DNA of 64,000 bases from Onthophagus taurus (Eukaryota; Arthropoda; Insecta; Coleoptera; Scarabaeidae), in NCBI RefSeq assembly GCF_036711975.1, contig NC_091976.1, positions 23,188,001 through 23,252,000 on the forward strand. Reading direction: 5' to 3'. The translations under genes and the position numbers were made by a program. This document shows, in pieces, positions 12,201 to 25,000 of the stretch. A model generated the notes under the pieces. That model made no database searches and was not told the origin of the DNA. It worked only from the letters and a program-made list of their open reading frames with translations. Each line of letters starts with the position of its first letter. Within the stretch, counting starts at the first letter, position 1.

Positions 12201-15200
12201 TCAGAAAAACAGTTCTTTCTTTCATTACAACATAAATAAACATTACATGCAGTACATTTTGAGTGGGGTCTAGCTTTGGCAGAACAATTTTCACAACTTC
12301 CCCCTTTTTTTGAGCTTGCGATACGACATTTGGACGCAGTAAATTTGAATATTCATTTATCAGATATTTTTGAAAGAAATGTTGAAACAAAACTTACTTT
12401 TTCGTATAATCTAAAAGTGTCAAAAAAGATGCTAGTTTAAAAATTCCTGGAAGCCGTATATATTGAAATTAAGGAATGAGACTTATTCTAAATTAAAGCT
12501 CAAAGCTTTCTCTTTAAAACGATGTATAATAATTATTGGGTTGGATTGGAAAAATATTGAGAAAAAAAAAGTTGAAACAAAACTTACATTTTCGTATAAC
12601 CTAAAAGTGTCAAAAAAGATGTTAATTTATAAATTCCTAGATGCCGTATTTTTTGAAATTAAGGAATAAGACTTGTTCTAAATTAAAGCTCAAAGATTTC
12701 TCTTCAAAACGATGTATAATAATTGTTGGGTTGAATTGGAAAAATGTTGAGAAAAAGAATGTTGAAACAAAACTTACATGTTCGTATAACTTAAAAGTGT
12801 CAAAAAAGATGCTAATTTAAAAATTCCTGGAAGCCGTATTTATTGAAATTAAGGAATAAGACTTATTCTAAATGAAAGCTCAAAGCTTTCTCTTTAAAAT
12901 GATATATAATAATTGTTGGGTTGGATTGGAAAAATATTGAGAAAAAAAATGTTGAAACAAAACTTACATTTTCGTATAACCTAAAAGTGTCAAAAAAGAT
13001 GCTAATTTAAAAATACCTGGAAGCCGTATTTATTGAAATTAACGAATAAGACTTGTTCTAAATTATAGCTCAAAGCTTTCTCTTTAAAACAATGTATAAT
13101 AATTGTTGGGTTGGATTGGAAAAATATTGAGAAAAAAATGTTAAAACATTTTCGTATAACCTAAAAGTGTCAAAAAAGATGCTAATTTAAAAATTCCTGG
13201 AAGCCGTATTTATTGAAATTAAGGAATGAGACTTATTCTAAATTAAAGCTCAAAGCTTTCTCTTTAAAACGATGTATAATAATTGTTGGGTTGGATTGGA
13301 AAAATATTGTGAAAAAAAATGTTAAAACATTTTCGTATAACCTAAAAGTGTCAAAAAAGATACTAATTTAAAAATTCCTGGAAGCCGTATTTATTGAAAT
13401 TAACGAATAAGACTTGTTCTAAATTATAGCTCAAAGCTTTCTCTTTAAAACAATGTATAATAATTGTTGGGTTGGATTGGAAAAATATTGAGAAAAAAAC
13501 ACTAAACTTCTAACCTCACATCTGGACGAATAAGTTTAAATATACCTAAAAACCCTACAGTGCGGATTGTGTCATTTTTTATACAAATTCTTTCTTGTAT
13601 AGTAGAAAGTACTTGAAAGTACCGTCGGGACACAAAGAGTTAACCAAAAAATTTGCGTAAAGTGCAAAAAAGTGTTTATAAAAGGATGTCAAAGTAATTT
13701 ATCATATTAAAACCATACAAAGTAGATATTATATGTATTGAGAGTATAAAATATACAAAAGAAAAAGTATATTTTTCTACAAAAACAAAATTAAAATATA
13801 ATTTATGAACTTGATGTTTTTATAAAATAATATTTTAAGAAAACTAACTAATTTTGTACAAAAGTTACCCGCAACGGAAAAAACTATTTCACTTTAAGTA
13901 GATGTCGATTGTATAGTCCCCAAGGCTTTGTATAAATTTTCAATTGTTGATGTCTTAATTTTTGTGGCTTCAAACATCTTTAATTCTTTTTTAAAGTTAT
14001 TACCAAACTCAGTCTCTTTGTTTTTTTCTGTATCCTTCAACATTTCTGAGATCGTCTCTTTCATCTGCTAAAACAAAGATGTTCCTGTAGTTACGGGTTT
14101 TGTTACTTCTTCAAAGAGATTTTAAATAATCTTTCCGCCAAAGAACTTTTAACGCATATTTCGAGCTTTTCGCCGAATATTACATTTCCAAAGATTTGTC
14201 TCTTTGCGGGAATGATTTATATAATATAAGATTTAAGTAAATATATTATTACACCCTCTGCCTTTAATAAATATAAAGATGGTGTACTCAGTTCTATAAT
14301 TGCCAATTCTACAGGTTTTAACATATCCTTTTCAATGTACAAATCACTTCCTCCGATTTCTTCTAATGCTTACTTTTATAATCTAGTAAGAGGGATAGTG
14401 TTTTCTGTTTATCGTTTCTAATTGGCGATTTTCTGAAAAATTTTACTATCTGGCGCACATTTTGCAAAATGTTCTCCACATCTTCATCTTTCAAACTGTA
14501 CTCATTATTGTTTTCATTGTTATAATTTCGAAACGCATCAAAATGATAACCTGTTTCTCCATCCTCACTTTCTTCATCCGAAAATTCTTTTGTTAGGCTG
14601 GTACTATCACATTTTTATAAAAGGTACCATGACAGCTAAATGAATTCCATGGTTTAGGCTAAATTAATTTTCAACGCCATTCTACTGTAAATATTTTTTA
14701 AGTAATCTTTAATACTTTTCTTTTTCTCATTACTGAAATTCACAATTAGGTTTACTGTATTTTCGCTTTTTGGCATTTAATAATCTCGTTTTGTTATTAA
14801 TTCCCGAATTCTAGCAGATTGTGTTAAAGCATTAATAGAAAAGCCATCATAAGCAGCACACTTGGCTAATAATTCTGCCATGAATTCTCTTTGAATGAAG
14901 TTTACCATTATAGAAGATAAATATCTGTAGAATTAGTAATACTAAGATCAAATGTCTTTAAAGAAGAATTTTTATGATAGTTTAGTTGGTTTAGTGACTG
15001 CAAAGGATCCAGAAAATCATTGGAGTGATTCCACTTGTTAGAACTTAAAGGTTTTAACGATTTTAAAGTACTACCATACATACTTAGAACATTTCTAGGA
15101 CATGTAAATAAATACTTGTACAAAGCCCTTATTTTAGTCTTTTAGAGTTTAGAGTCTTTGCATACAATTTGTGATTTAGTAACTTTTATTGAAATAAAAA

Positions 15201-18200
15201 TAATACAGTTATAATAAAAATTTGAAAGATGTAAATAATAAAAATCAAAGAAAGGTTTGAAAAAAACATGTTAAATTTGACAGATAAGATTAAGTTGATT
15301 AATTTTAAAATTGATTCTAAAAAAATCTATGGTAAAAAAGCAACATTCAGCTTATTTTTGATTGCGTTGATTTTTTTAGGCAAAGCCACCGGCTAAAACT
15401 CCCATTGCAAAAGGTAAAACGAAGAAAAAAGCTGTGTCTAAGGAAGATAGTGGTGATTTAGAAATGGGGACTTATCCCCCAAATTGGACGGAAAAGACCG
15501 CCCCCACCACCACAAGTACGCCAGCTAAAAAACCCGGGAGATGGGCCAATAAGTAAGTAGGAATTTCGCCTTTTCATTCGAAATTTTTATGCAGAAATCC
15601 AAGTAAATTGTTTTAAGGAGGAACACTTTACTTTATCACTTTCTAGGTTATTTATTGTTGTATTGGAAGTTTTTTTTTGAATCATCTAAATTTTTTTGAA
15701 ACAACATAACACTTAACCCAACAAAAAATATTCAACCAAACCAATAACCCTTCCCTACTATCTTCAACCATGTCTTACAGTGTAAATGAGGAGGATAAAC
15801 AACAACCATGTTCGATTCGTTGCAAAAACGTTTGGAAACCGATTCCGTCGTTACAATGTCGTTACTGCCTATGTCTTTACCACAACGAATGCGTCGGTCT
15901 TTCACCTGTTGCCATCATCGATGCTTACGTTTGCAAGGTACAAATTATTTTAAGTTTTGGCCATAAAAAGGAAATGATCGTCTAAAAAAAATTAATTTAT
16001 TATGGTTTATTTGAGTTATGGATTCTTTTTGATGGCATAAAAAAACCTAACTGAAATAGTGATTCTAAAAAGTTTTATATTCTGCAGAATTGTCAACTGC
16101 GACAACTACCGAGTACAGGGTCTTCTACTTCAATTCTCCCACCACCGCCCTTAATTTCCGCCCCAACATCATCGACTTCGACACTTCCAAAGTTACAACG
16201 GATTCCCAAACAACAGCTACAACAGGAACAGGGTGTTTTAAAATCCGATAATAATTTAGAAATGCCGAAATTAACACCAAGGCCGGGTTTGGCGTTAAAA
16301 CCAGACGGAATCGAGCCAAAATCGTTACTCGGTTCCGTGACAACTTGGTTTCCGTCAAGTTCGACGATTCAGGTGGGAAACGGGGCGGAGATAGCCGGCG
16401 ATGAACGAGTCGAAGTACCCCCACATCCAAGACCGCAAACTGTCGAATTTTTGGGACAGAAGAAGTTTTTAATTGTACCAAAACATAACATTGTATCTGT
16501 TAACCCAACGGTTGCTACAGTTACGGGGGAAGATCTTGTTTCAGCACCTTTTACAGTTGGTTATGACGTTGGGGAATATCCCGTGGAAGGCGCCGAAGTT
16601 AAAGAGGAGCCGATTTCGCCGAAAATTGGTTTAGAACATACTGCTGCAATGGAAATTGAAGGGGTTGTTGATTTAGAGGAAGACGATGATGATGAAGAAG
16701 ATAATTTACAGTGAGTTTTCTCTTTTTTTATGTGGTGATTTAAAAATAGGGTTATTTTTTTTTGTTCACAGGATTATTATTTTTTTAATTGGTCGTCTTT
16801 CCTCCTAAATATTCCTTAAAACGTTTCAAAAAAAATCCAATACAATTTTAAAGCAAAGAAACCTCCTTAACGCATTGATTATCAAGTATTGATGAAATTA
16901 GTTAGTAAATAGACTTGGCAATCAATGTGTTAATTAATTAATGTATCATTTTTTAGCATTTTTTTAACTTTGTAATTTTTTTTTCAGGAATAAATCACCA
17001 ACGACGCTAAAACCATCAACTCGATCAACAAAGCGAAGTGTTAATGCACCAGAAAAGCCCCCATCGATAATCGAAACATCAAAAATACGAGAAAAACACT
17101 TACAAGACGCAGCTTATTTCCACGGCTCCTTACTTTACGTTTTTCAATACCTAAAAGTGCAAGATTTACTTCGAGCCGGTTGCGTTTGTAAGATGTGGAG
17201 CGACATAGCGAATCATCGAAGCTTGTGGAGAACCGTTAGGATGAAGAATTCGCAAATATGTTCATTTGATGGGTTAGCGGAAACTCTAAAAAAACACGGT
17301 ACCGTTCATTTGGATTTGCGTAAAACTTTGATACCGGCCGATGAAAACGAAGATCGCTGGACGCAGTTCTCAGATGCGATAAAAAAAGCCGATTCATTAC
17401 GTCAATTAGAATTGTGTAAATGCCCCGCTAATGTTATTGAAAAATTAGCGGAATCTAACCCAAAATTGGAAGTTTTAACCGCTTTAGCTATAAAATGCGA
17501 AAAATTATCACTACAACCATTATTGGGATTAGAAAATTTGAGAGAATTAAAACTACGAGGTACTAACGGTTTAGTTTTAACAACTGATTTGAATGTTTTA
17601 AAAGATTTGAAGAATTTAAAATCACTCACTCTTACATCAATTAAAGATTTACATAATTTAAATTTGAGTGTTTTGGGTGAAATGAGTGATTTAGAGTGTT
17701 TAGAATTGGGTGAATGTTCGGATTTACCAACGATTTTTGGGACGGAAGTTTTATCGAAATTAAATAAATTGGAAAAATTGCGATTGGAAAAAGGACAAGG
17801 TTCGTGTCATATATTTGAAATTTTAGATGTTGTTAAAAACATGCCTAAATTGGAACAGCTCGAATTGGTTAATTTCGATATAAAATCGGGTTTTGATAAA
17901 GCTTTAGGAGCTTGTAAAAATATTAAAAAATTATTAATCATACCTACTTATATATCACAAAGCGCAACAACAAATCATATGGTGCTGGGAGCTGTGCTAA
18001 GATTGCAAAATACTTTGACTCATTTTGTTTGGGGTGTTACGTTGGAATTACTACGTGTTACGGAATTATTTGTGGATCAATGTGAGGATACTGATAAAAA
18101 GGAAAAGAAAGATAAAAAACCGATTGGTAATGGCGATAGTATCCCCGTTTTAAAACCGGTTCCGCTTCAACATTGCGATTTGTTATCGACCTCGTCTGAT

Positions 18201-18338
18201 TCACCTCAAGTAGAAATTTTACCTTTACCTAATTTACAAAAATTATTGTTGGCTAATTTACCATCGACACGTGTGAAAATTTTAAAAATACCGTTCCACG
18301 CTACGTGGAGACAAACTTTACAAGATGCAGCAGGTTAA
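9285..18338 (+). CDS. MBD, PHD finger, F-box and leucine-rich repeat protein
   Basis: Six exons join in frame: 9285-9624, 9815-10488, 15380-15552, 15781-15937, 16088-16710 and 16988-18338, giving 1105 residues. The N-terminus is acidic and low in complexity. A basic stretch (GKGKRARIPNKR) follows at about 127. A methyl-CpG-binding domain lies at about 208-285 (GWKRELVYR, DIYYYTPAGKKVRS, LTLDNFTF). A PHD finger lies at about 405-452, with ligands CSIRC, CRYC, HNEC and CKNC in C4HC3 order and its last Cys pair split across exons 4 and 5. An F-box lies at about 700-745 (LLYVFQYLKVQDLLRAGCVC, then SLW), followed by leucine-rich repeats to about 990. Family knowledge suggests a nuclear protein that reads chromatin and recruits an SCF ubiquitin ligase; this is inferred. 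The layout recalls the PHD-F-box-LRR tail of KDM2, but there is no JmjC or CXXC and an MBD takes the front. The ATG at 9285 is the first in frame. Intron 3 (4.9 kb) is full of repeats. I do not know a symbol. Confidence 0.85.
11330..11830 (-). mobile_element. Non-LTR retrotransposon relic (Jockey-like reverse transcriptase C-terminal part)
   Basis: Minus-strand reading gives, with frameshifts and stops, the conserved segment after the RT palm: LQSDLDNIHIFCLNNHLPN, then IRDLGVTINYKLLFDKHID and TVVSKA. 'RDLGV' followed by 'F..HI' and 'SKA' is typical of Jockey-type and related non-LTR elements. The frame is interrupted, so it is dead. It lies in intron 3 of the MBD/F-box gene, antisense to it. 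Confidence 0.7.
12376..13500. repeat. Satellite array, about six units of 183-190 bp
   Basis: The word 'tcaaaaaagatg' and its surroundings recur at about 12419, 12609, 12799, 12987, 13170 and 13355 (one copy 'gata'), with spacings of 190, 190, 188, 183 and 185. Each unit contains 'ttcgtataacctaaaagtg', 'ttcctggaagccgta', 'gctcaaagctttctcttt' and 'aataattgttgggttgga'. Copies differ by a few per cent. A lone monomer of the same family lies at about 48724-48955. The array sits in intron 3 of the MBD/F-box gene. Confidence 0.92.
13830..14885 (-). mobile_element. hAT transposase relic (SCAND/ZBED type)
   Basis: On the minus strand, from high to low coordinates, one reads AELLAKCAAYDGFSINALTQ and SARIREL, then MPKSENTV with a lysine-rich helix, an acidic DEESEDGE stretch, VRQIVKFFRKSPIRNDK and LSLLDYKS. 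The C-terminal dimerisation segment ALGTIQSTST...FSVAGNF follows. This order matches the hAT proteins related to vertebrate SCAND/ZBED genes. Several stops and frameshifts show it is dead. It lies antisense in intron 3 of the MBD/F-box gene. Confidence 0.7.
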
Positions 18339-18535
18339 GATAAGAACTAATATTTAAATATTAATCATATACATACAAGTTTAATCGTATCATATATATT
18401 TTTTTTAATTCTGTAAGGTTTTATTTCTTTAGAAAACCTCACCTTCAATTTGTATAGATTTTCAATTGTTCCACTTTTAATGTTTGTTTTTATGTTTAAT
18501 TTGGACGTTATATTTTAGTTGCTTGTGTAAGTATC

Positions 18536-18541
18536 AATAAA
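18536..18541 (+). terminator. Poly(A) signal of the MBD/F-box gene
   Basis: AATAAA lies about 200 bases after the stop codon and is followed at about 18566 by a G/T-rich stretch (ggtgggagagtgttcc), the usual downstream element. It is the best-formed signal between the two convergent genes. Confidence 0.6.
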
Positions 18542-19019
18542 ATATAGATTGTATCTTTTAATATAAGGTGGGAGAGTGTTCCAATTTTATTTTCAAAGTA
18601 TATCTGATAGTTCTTGTTGTACTTTTTTTTCGCGATTAGAGAATCTATGTTATTTTACAGGATTTAGAAATAACGTATAAATATATATATATATAGTTAT
18701 TATATTTCTTTTTTTGGAGAAATAAGATTGTAAATTATTACATTTTTCAATAAATATTTTCCGGAAATAATCTTGGGGTTATTCTAAACTAACTTATTTT
18801 ATACTTTCAGAAAAAAACCTATATTTACATCTTACACAGTTATTTACATACTTTAAATTGGGTGTGTTAAATAATATTCCATTAATTAAATTCGTGGGCG
18901 AAACTATTGATATAAACAATCATTAAACGTAGCGGAGACGCGTAACAACTCGTTTAAATAATTAGTACATAATACAAAAAATGTTTAACTCTTAAAAATC
19001 ACTTAAAAAGTAACTAAAT

Positions 19020-22000
19020 TTACACTTGTAAATGACTCCTCCAGGTTAAATTTGTATTTCTAGGATGCACAAAACCACACTCCGATTGATTCTTACAAAA
19101 TTTTCCAAATTTACATGGCCTTGGATGGAAAAACGTACAATGAACGTTTGTACAATTTGGATAAAATTTACATGTTTGTACTTGAATTTGAACCGGTGTT
19201 CTTGAAACTGAAAAAAATGATTTGTATTAAAATTAAAAACTTTTTTAAATTTTTCTTAATTAATGATGTTGCTAATATTGGTAGCAAAAAAAATTAAATG
19301 TTGCCAACTTTGGGGCATCCAATGGTTGGCTAGAAAAATGACGTAAGAAACAGGCGTTAAATTTTAAGTGTATTTCTGGGGAATCAGCTAATGTGAATCA
19401 AGACGACGTAAATCAGTTTAGTAATAAGTTGCCTCCTTGGGTATCGGCCAAAAATATATAGGGGTTCAAAACTTTCCAATGAAAGGCTTACAATTATACT
19501 TTCTGCTAATATGGCAGGGCAAAAAGAAGCTACAAAACATAAAAGTTATCTTTTTACCTCCCAATACTACATCAATGTCGTATCAATTTTAACCACTAGA
19601 CCAAGGAATCATACAGATTCTACATCATTCGAATGGAATCCAGACGATTATCTATAGTTCAAATGCAAAAGTGTGCCAATGAAATGAACATAACACAAGA
19701 AAATCTTGAAAATTATGTTCGAATCGACGATATTGCAGCAACAGCAGAGATGAGTTTGAACATTAACGATGTTATTGAAAATAAGACTGAACATAATCCA
19801 GAAGATCTCGAGTGTGAGACTGTTGAAAGCAGCAACACAATTACTACATATAATGAGGCTTTCAAAGTAATTAATGATTTAAAGGTTTTGTAAATGATTT
19901 GAACACCTTAAACATTTAGAAGATCATTTTCAATCCAGTTTTTTTTAAACAAAAAATACTAGAGATATGCATGTCCTCTACATGTCCCTGCTCTGTGTCG
20001 GTTCTTATGTGAATCACCTGTATGTAAATAACTTTAGTTTGTATGTATGTACAGGCTGGGCAAATTTGGGTGTTATTATAAGCTATCTCAGAAACAATAA
20101 AAGATACGAAAAAAGTAGGTACATCTAAATAAATAAAATCTACTAAAAAAGTGTCTTAAGAATGTATTAACCGCTTTTCTTTAATTTCAAAAATAAACGA
20201 AATATGAGCTGTTTCTGAAATCGCGATAATTTGACTTTTTGGCTATAACTTAAAAACAAAAGAAGATAGAGGTTTAGTCTTTGTGGAATTGGGTTAGTCT
20301 CGAAAAAAGAGACCGGACATGGCACCTACTTTTTTCGTATCCAACCCAAATTTGCCCACCCTGTACAGTGCTGTGCAAAATAGTCTTTAAATGTGTTTTA
20401 GTTGTAAAATATATAAGAGTAAAAGGTTAATACGTAAAATTAGAACTAGTAAACGATTGTTTCTCAAAACAAATATTATTCAGTAAATAATAACAACGAT
20501 ACAACAAAAGAATACTTTAACGCATGTGCAGAATAATAGATGCAATTATGCATTAAATTAATAAACATAATATGGTTTTACTGAAAAATAAAAGAAAAAC
20601 GGTATAATACAACATTTAAAATTAATATTTTGTTTGTTGTCCGCGGTTTTTTAGCACTGCTGGGTATCAACCAGGCATGGACTCAACTAACAACCAGGAT
20701 GGTATGTTATACCAAGCAAATTCGACTGCACGCCATAAATCCTTTGTAATTAAGTAATGTTTATTACAATTCTTGATTTTGCATCTCCCCACAGATGCTC
20801 GATTGGATTAAGATCACAAAATTAAGCTGACCATAGCAACACATCAATTTTCTTTTCAGCAAACCAATCCTTTGCTGCCCTGGAAGTGTGTTTGGGGTCG
20901 TTGTCTTGCTGAAACTTTCACCGCAGAGGCATATTGTCATCAGCATAGGGCAATATGGTATTTGCCAGTATGTTGATGTAAACTGCCTTGTAGCCAAAAA
21001 ATTGGACCATGTTTTATTGGTAAACGTAGGATTAAATTCTTTTCCTGGAGGACGCCTTACGAAGCCATTAAGTCTATCTGATGCGATTTACTTTCGTCGC
21101 TCCATAATATGTTTCGCCATTTTTCGACATGGTCGCGACAATAATGAAACTCTTCATGGGCTCCTAGCAGGCAAATTCGTCTTTAACAGTCGATTTGTCG
21201 ATATTCAATTTTAGTTCATTTTTGACATAACAAAAGGGTCTTACTTGGCTAGGTGAACAATTCGTACGCGTTGATGTTTTTCTTTTTCTTCCACCTTTTC
21301 CGCCTTATTGCGCCATTTTAGTGCGTTAGTTATCATATTTTGAGAACAGCCAATTATTTTAGCTATTTCACGATATGTTTTGCCATTTTTACGCAGTTTT
21401 ATTATCTTACCTCCTCGCTACAATGTTTCCCTCTTCTCATTATATCGCGAAATGGTACACAGAATGGTAGTCAACCCCTCATAATTCTTGAAAGAATTAA
21501 GATATAGGGTTTTGATTTATGGGGTTGTGTTTCTTTTTTCATTACCTTTAAAATAAGCTAAAACTCGACAGGGGTTCCTATTCCACATTGCATGGAAGTT
21601 CTAAACTATCTAAGAATGTAGTTTTTATGACCCTTTAGTGATCCCCAAATTTTCACTCCTTCAAAACTTATAGCTCCGTCCCGGGAGTTTTGGAAGTCCC
21701 TATTATGTATTTAATGAAAATTCTTAGCTTTAGTGCTTATTTTGATGATGCCTTTATCACTAATTACAAAGCAAGATCACCAATGGAGGATATCCTGATA
21801 TCTCTTAAGAATATTTTTGTAAGAAGTACACTAACATATACTACAACTACCAATAAGTTGTTAACTTACCTGTAGATTTATTTAAAGCACTATGATTGTA
21901 CGGACAATCTCTTCGAGTACAAGAACTCTCAAATTTACAATTAGGATGGACATAAAGACATTTATCCCCAAATTTACACTGTGGAAACGCTTTACAAGCC

Positions 22001-25000
22001 GTAGATGGATGTACAAACTCGCATTTTTCGCCTTGCCGACATCCAGGCCAATATTTACACCGCTCCTTATTTTTAACTAACGGCGACGTGTGGATTTTCG
22101 GCAAAACATCCGGCACATTAATAGATTTCTTAACAGGCGAAGTAACTTTATCGAAGATAATCGGAGACGGCGTTCTACGTTTTTTCTGAACGTCGTTTTT
22201 TTCGGATTCAACTTTATTTTTATCGACCTCAACGTCGTTTCCATCAAATTCGAATTTAGACTTAGTAGATTCGTACTTGGTTTTATCAATTCCGTCTAAT
22301 GTGACTATAAAGTTTGGACTTTGAATATTTTTATCCGAATCTGATTTTAATTCTTTTGGGCTCGGGATGTATTGGAGCTGCGCTGTTAATGATTCGGATC
22401 GTTTTAATGGTTTGGGAACGTATTCAACCTCACTTGAGTCACCTTGTTGTTTATTTGTGGGTTCGACGTTTTTTGAAATATGTGAAATTATATCTTGAAG
22501 TTTACTTTTTTGTTTAATTGGGGACGATTTTCTTTTTGAATGCTTTTCGGCTAATTTCTCTTTGTATTTTTTCGTAAATAACGCATCAGGCTGAAATTAA
22601 AATTAGATACGTAGGATATTAAATCAATAATAAACAACTGACTTTTGAATTAGTTCCTATTGAAGGTGTTTGAGCGATGCTTCTTTGCGCATCGGCTACC
22701 GCTTTTAAAAGTAAATTTTTATTGGCTTGAGGCGCATTTGGTGGTATGACTCTAGGCTTGACTTTAACAACGCTAGGAACTTCTTTATTTGGGGAAACTT
22801 CCTCTTCAACGACTTCGTTTGTAATTGATTTTTTTGGGACTGCTACTTTTGACATCACTCCAAGTCGAGATAAAGCACTCTAAAAAAAACAGAAAATTTA
22901 ATTTAAATATCTATACTTCGGGGTCCTGGGGGGAAGATTAGATATGGTAAAGAAGAGAGGAGGGAATATTACAACAGGACGAGTTATTCGGAGGCAGAGA
23001 TAAACAACAAAAGTAGGGAAAGGGTGGTGATGTGGGGGGAGGTAAGCGACAGGGATCCAAAGACAGGAGAGAAGGACGCAGATAAGAGAGGGAAGGTACA
23101 ATGAAAGATATGGGAACATAATAATGGAAGGGCTTCCAAAATACTTGGTAAAGAAGGGAAGTGAGGAAGGGAAGAGATTGGTGGCCAGATTTCGGTGTGA
23201 TAATGAGGAGAGATCGAACAGGTACTGGGCGGATGATGTGGAGAGGATTTGGAGACGCTAGAAGATATGTTGAGGGGATGCAGTGAGCTGAGAGAAGAAG
23301 AGAAGGCGGGGGATGGACGAGGAACGGAGGGGGATAAGGGAAGTTAAGGTTGGTTTATCATATATTGTACAGAAAACTGTAAATTTTTAGTTAACAATAA
23401 AAATTCTTATATACAGGTGTCCCGAAACTCAACGTCAAGCAGGCACCGGGTGAGAGGCCAACCCATATCTGTTCTGGTAAAAATAAGACAAACATTTCTT
23501 GTCTCTTACAAGGGAAGTGTCACGACTGTGTCTCACCGATTTCGATGAAATTTGGTACAGTCATAGAATTGGTCAAAATAAGGTTCGTACATTTTTTTAT
23601 ACGTGCGGTAAAAGCCCCTGGAGCGAGTTATAGGGGTTAAAAGTTTGGAGAAAAAGTACGTTTTCACTTATATTTTGAAAACGAAAAGTGCTATCAAAAT
23701 TTCGTAAATTGTAGCTGATATTCATTTTAAAAGAGCTTTCTTTTGATGTATCACACATATACCAGAGGCTTAAAAGGGGAGAACTACCCCTATTTTTTCA
23801 GGTTTATTTAAGGGGTTAACATGTAACTACTTTTCGTGAGAATGATGTGATCAAACTGTCAGGTATTTTGAAAATATTTTAAACAAATCCGTAAATTAGT
23901 CGTACAGTAACATTTTTAGTCTAAAGTAAGGCATATATGACATGTGGGGGTAGTGGGGGTTAACTACCCCCTAAGAATTAATTTTATTCTAGGCGTTACT
24001 TGTCGAGTTTGGCGAAATATGTCACGGTATTTGTTTTGTATGTGAAGCAAAAATGTTTGAAAATGGTTATAAGGGCTGGAAATTTTTCCATACCTTGAAA
24101 CTAAATACATCTAGGGACTGTATTTGACCGGTTGTCCCTGCAGGTATGGATAAGTGTTTAAAATTAGTGTCTAATGGAGTTACTTCACTAATAACTTCAG
24201 GACAATGGCCAACCCAAGAATCTAATAATAATAATGATGTACCAAATTTCATCGAAATCGACAGTGTCACGAATGAGACACAATCGTGACACTTTCCTTG
24301 TTAGTTAAGTGGTAAAAGACATATTTTTGAAAATGTTAAAAATCCTTCCAATACATCATATCTTTACGTACCAGGGTCAGAAATGTTCGCGATTGAACAG
24401 TGATTTTTTTACTGCTACTACTTTTTGCTGCTTTGCTACTGTAGAAGTCACAAATCAAACAACAAAAGTCGTTAGTTTTTAGAAAAATAATATTAGTTTG
24501 ATGAGTTAAGATTAAAAGAATTTATGTCTATTAAATTAAGTTGGTTTGGCAAGTAATTTTAAAAGATGAATGAATTTTTGTATTGTGAAGAAAATGTTGA
24601 TATGAAACACCATCATTAATCATAAATTATAGATTTTTAGCTTTAGTTTGGTACAAAAATCATCTCATTACTCCTTCAAATAAAGTCAGAATTAGTGATT
24701 AAATTTTTTAATTCATAAAATTGTCGTATCAAAAAATGCGAATTGATTTTGTTCATTATCTCAACTATTTCATTATAAAGATATGAATAACCATTAATAA
24801 ACTTAAATTTTAAACCATCAGCTTTAATTTGAGACATAAATCACCTCTTCATCTCAATAAATAAAGTCAGAATGATGTTTTAAAGTTTTAGTGTTTTTAC
24901 TCAAAATTAGGTTAAATTTAAATGTGTTATATCATTATTTTTGTATTGTAAAGAAAATGTTGATATGAAACACCATCATTAATCTTAAATTATAGATTTT

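Noticed and set aside
12376-13500. CRISPR-like regular array
   Set aside because: The units are about 185 bp, without short spacer structure, and the DNA is animal nuclear. It is satellite DNA.
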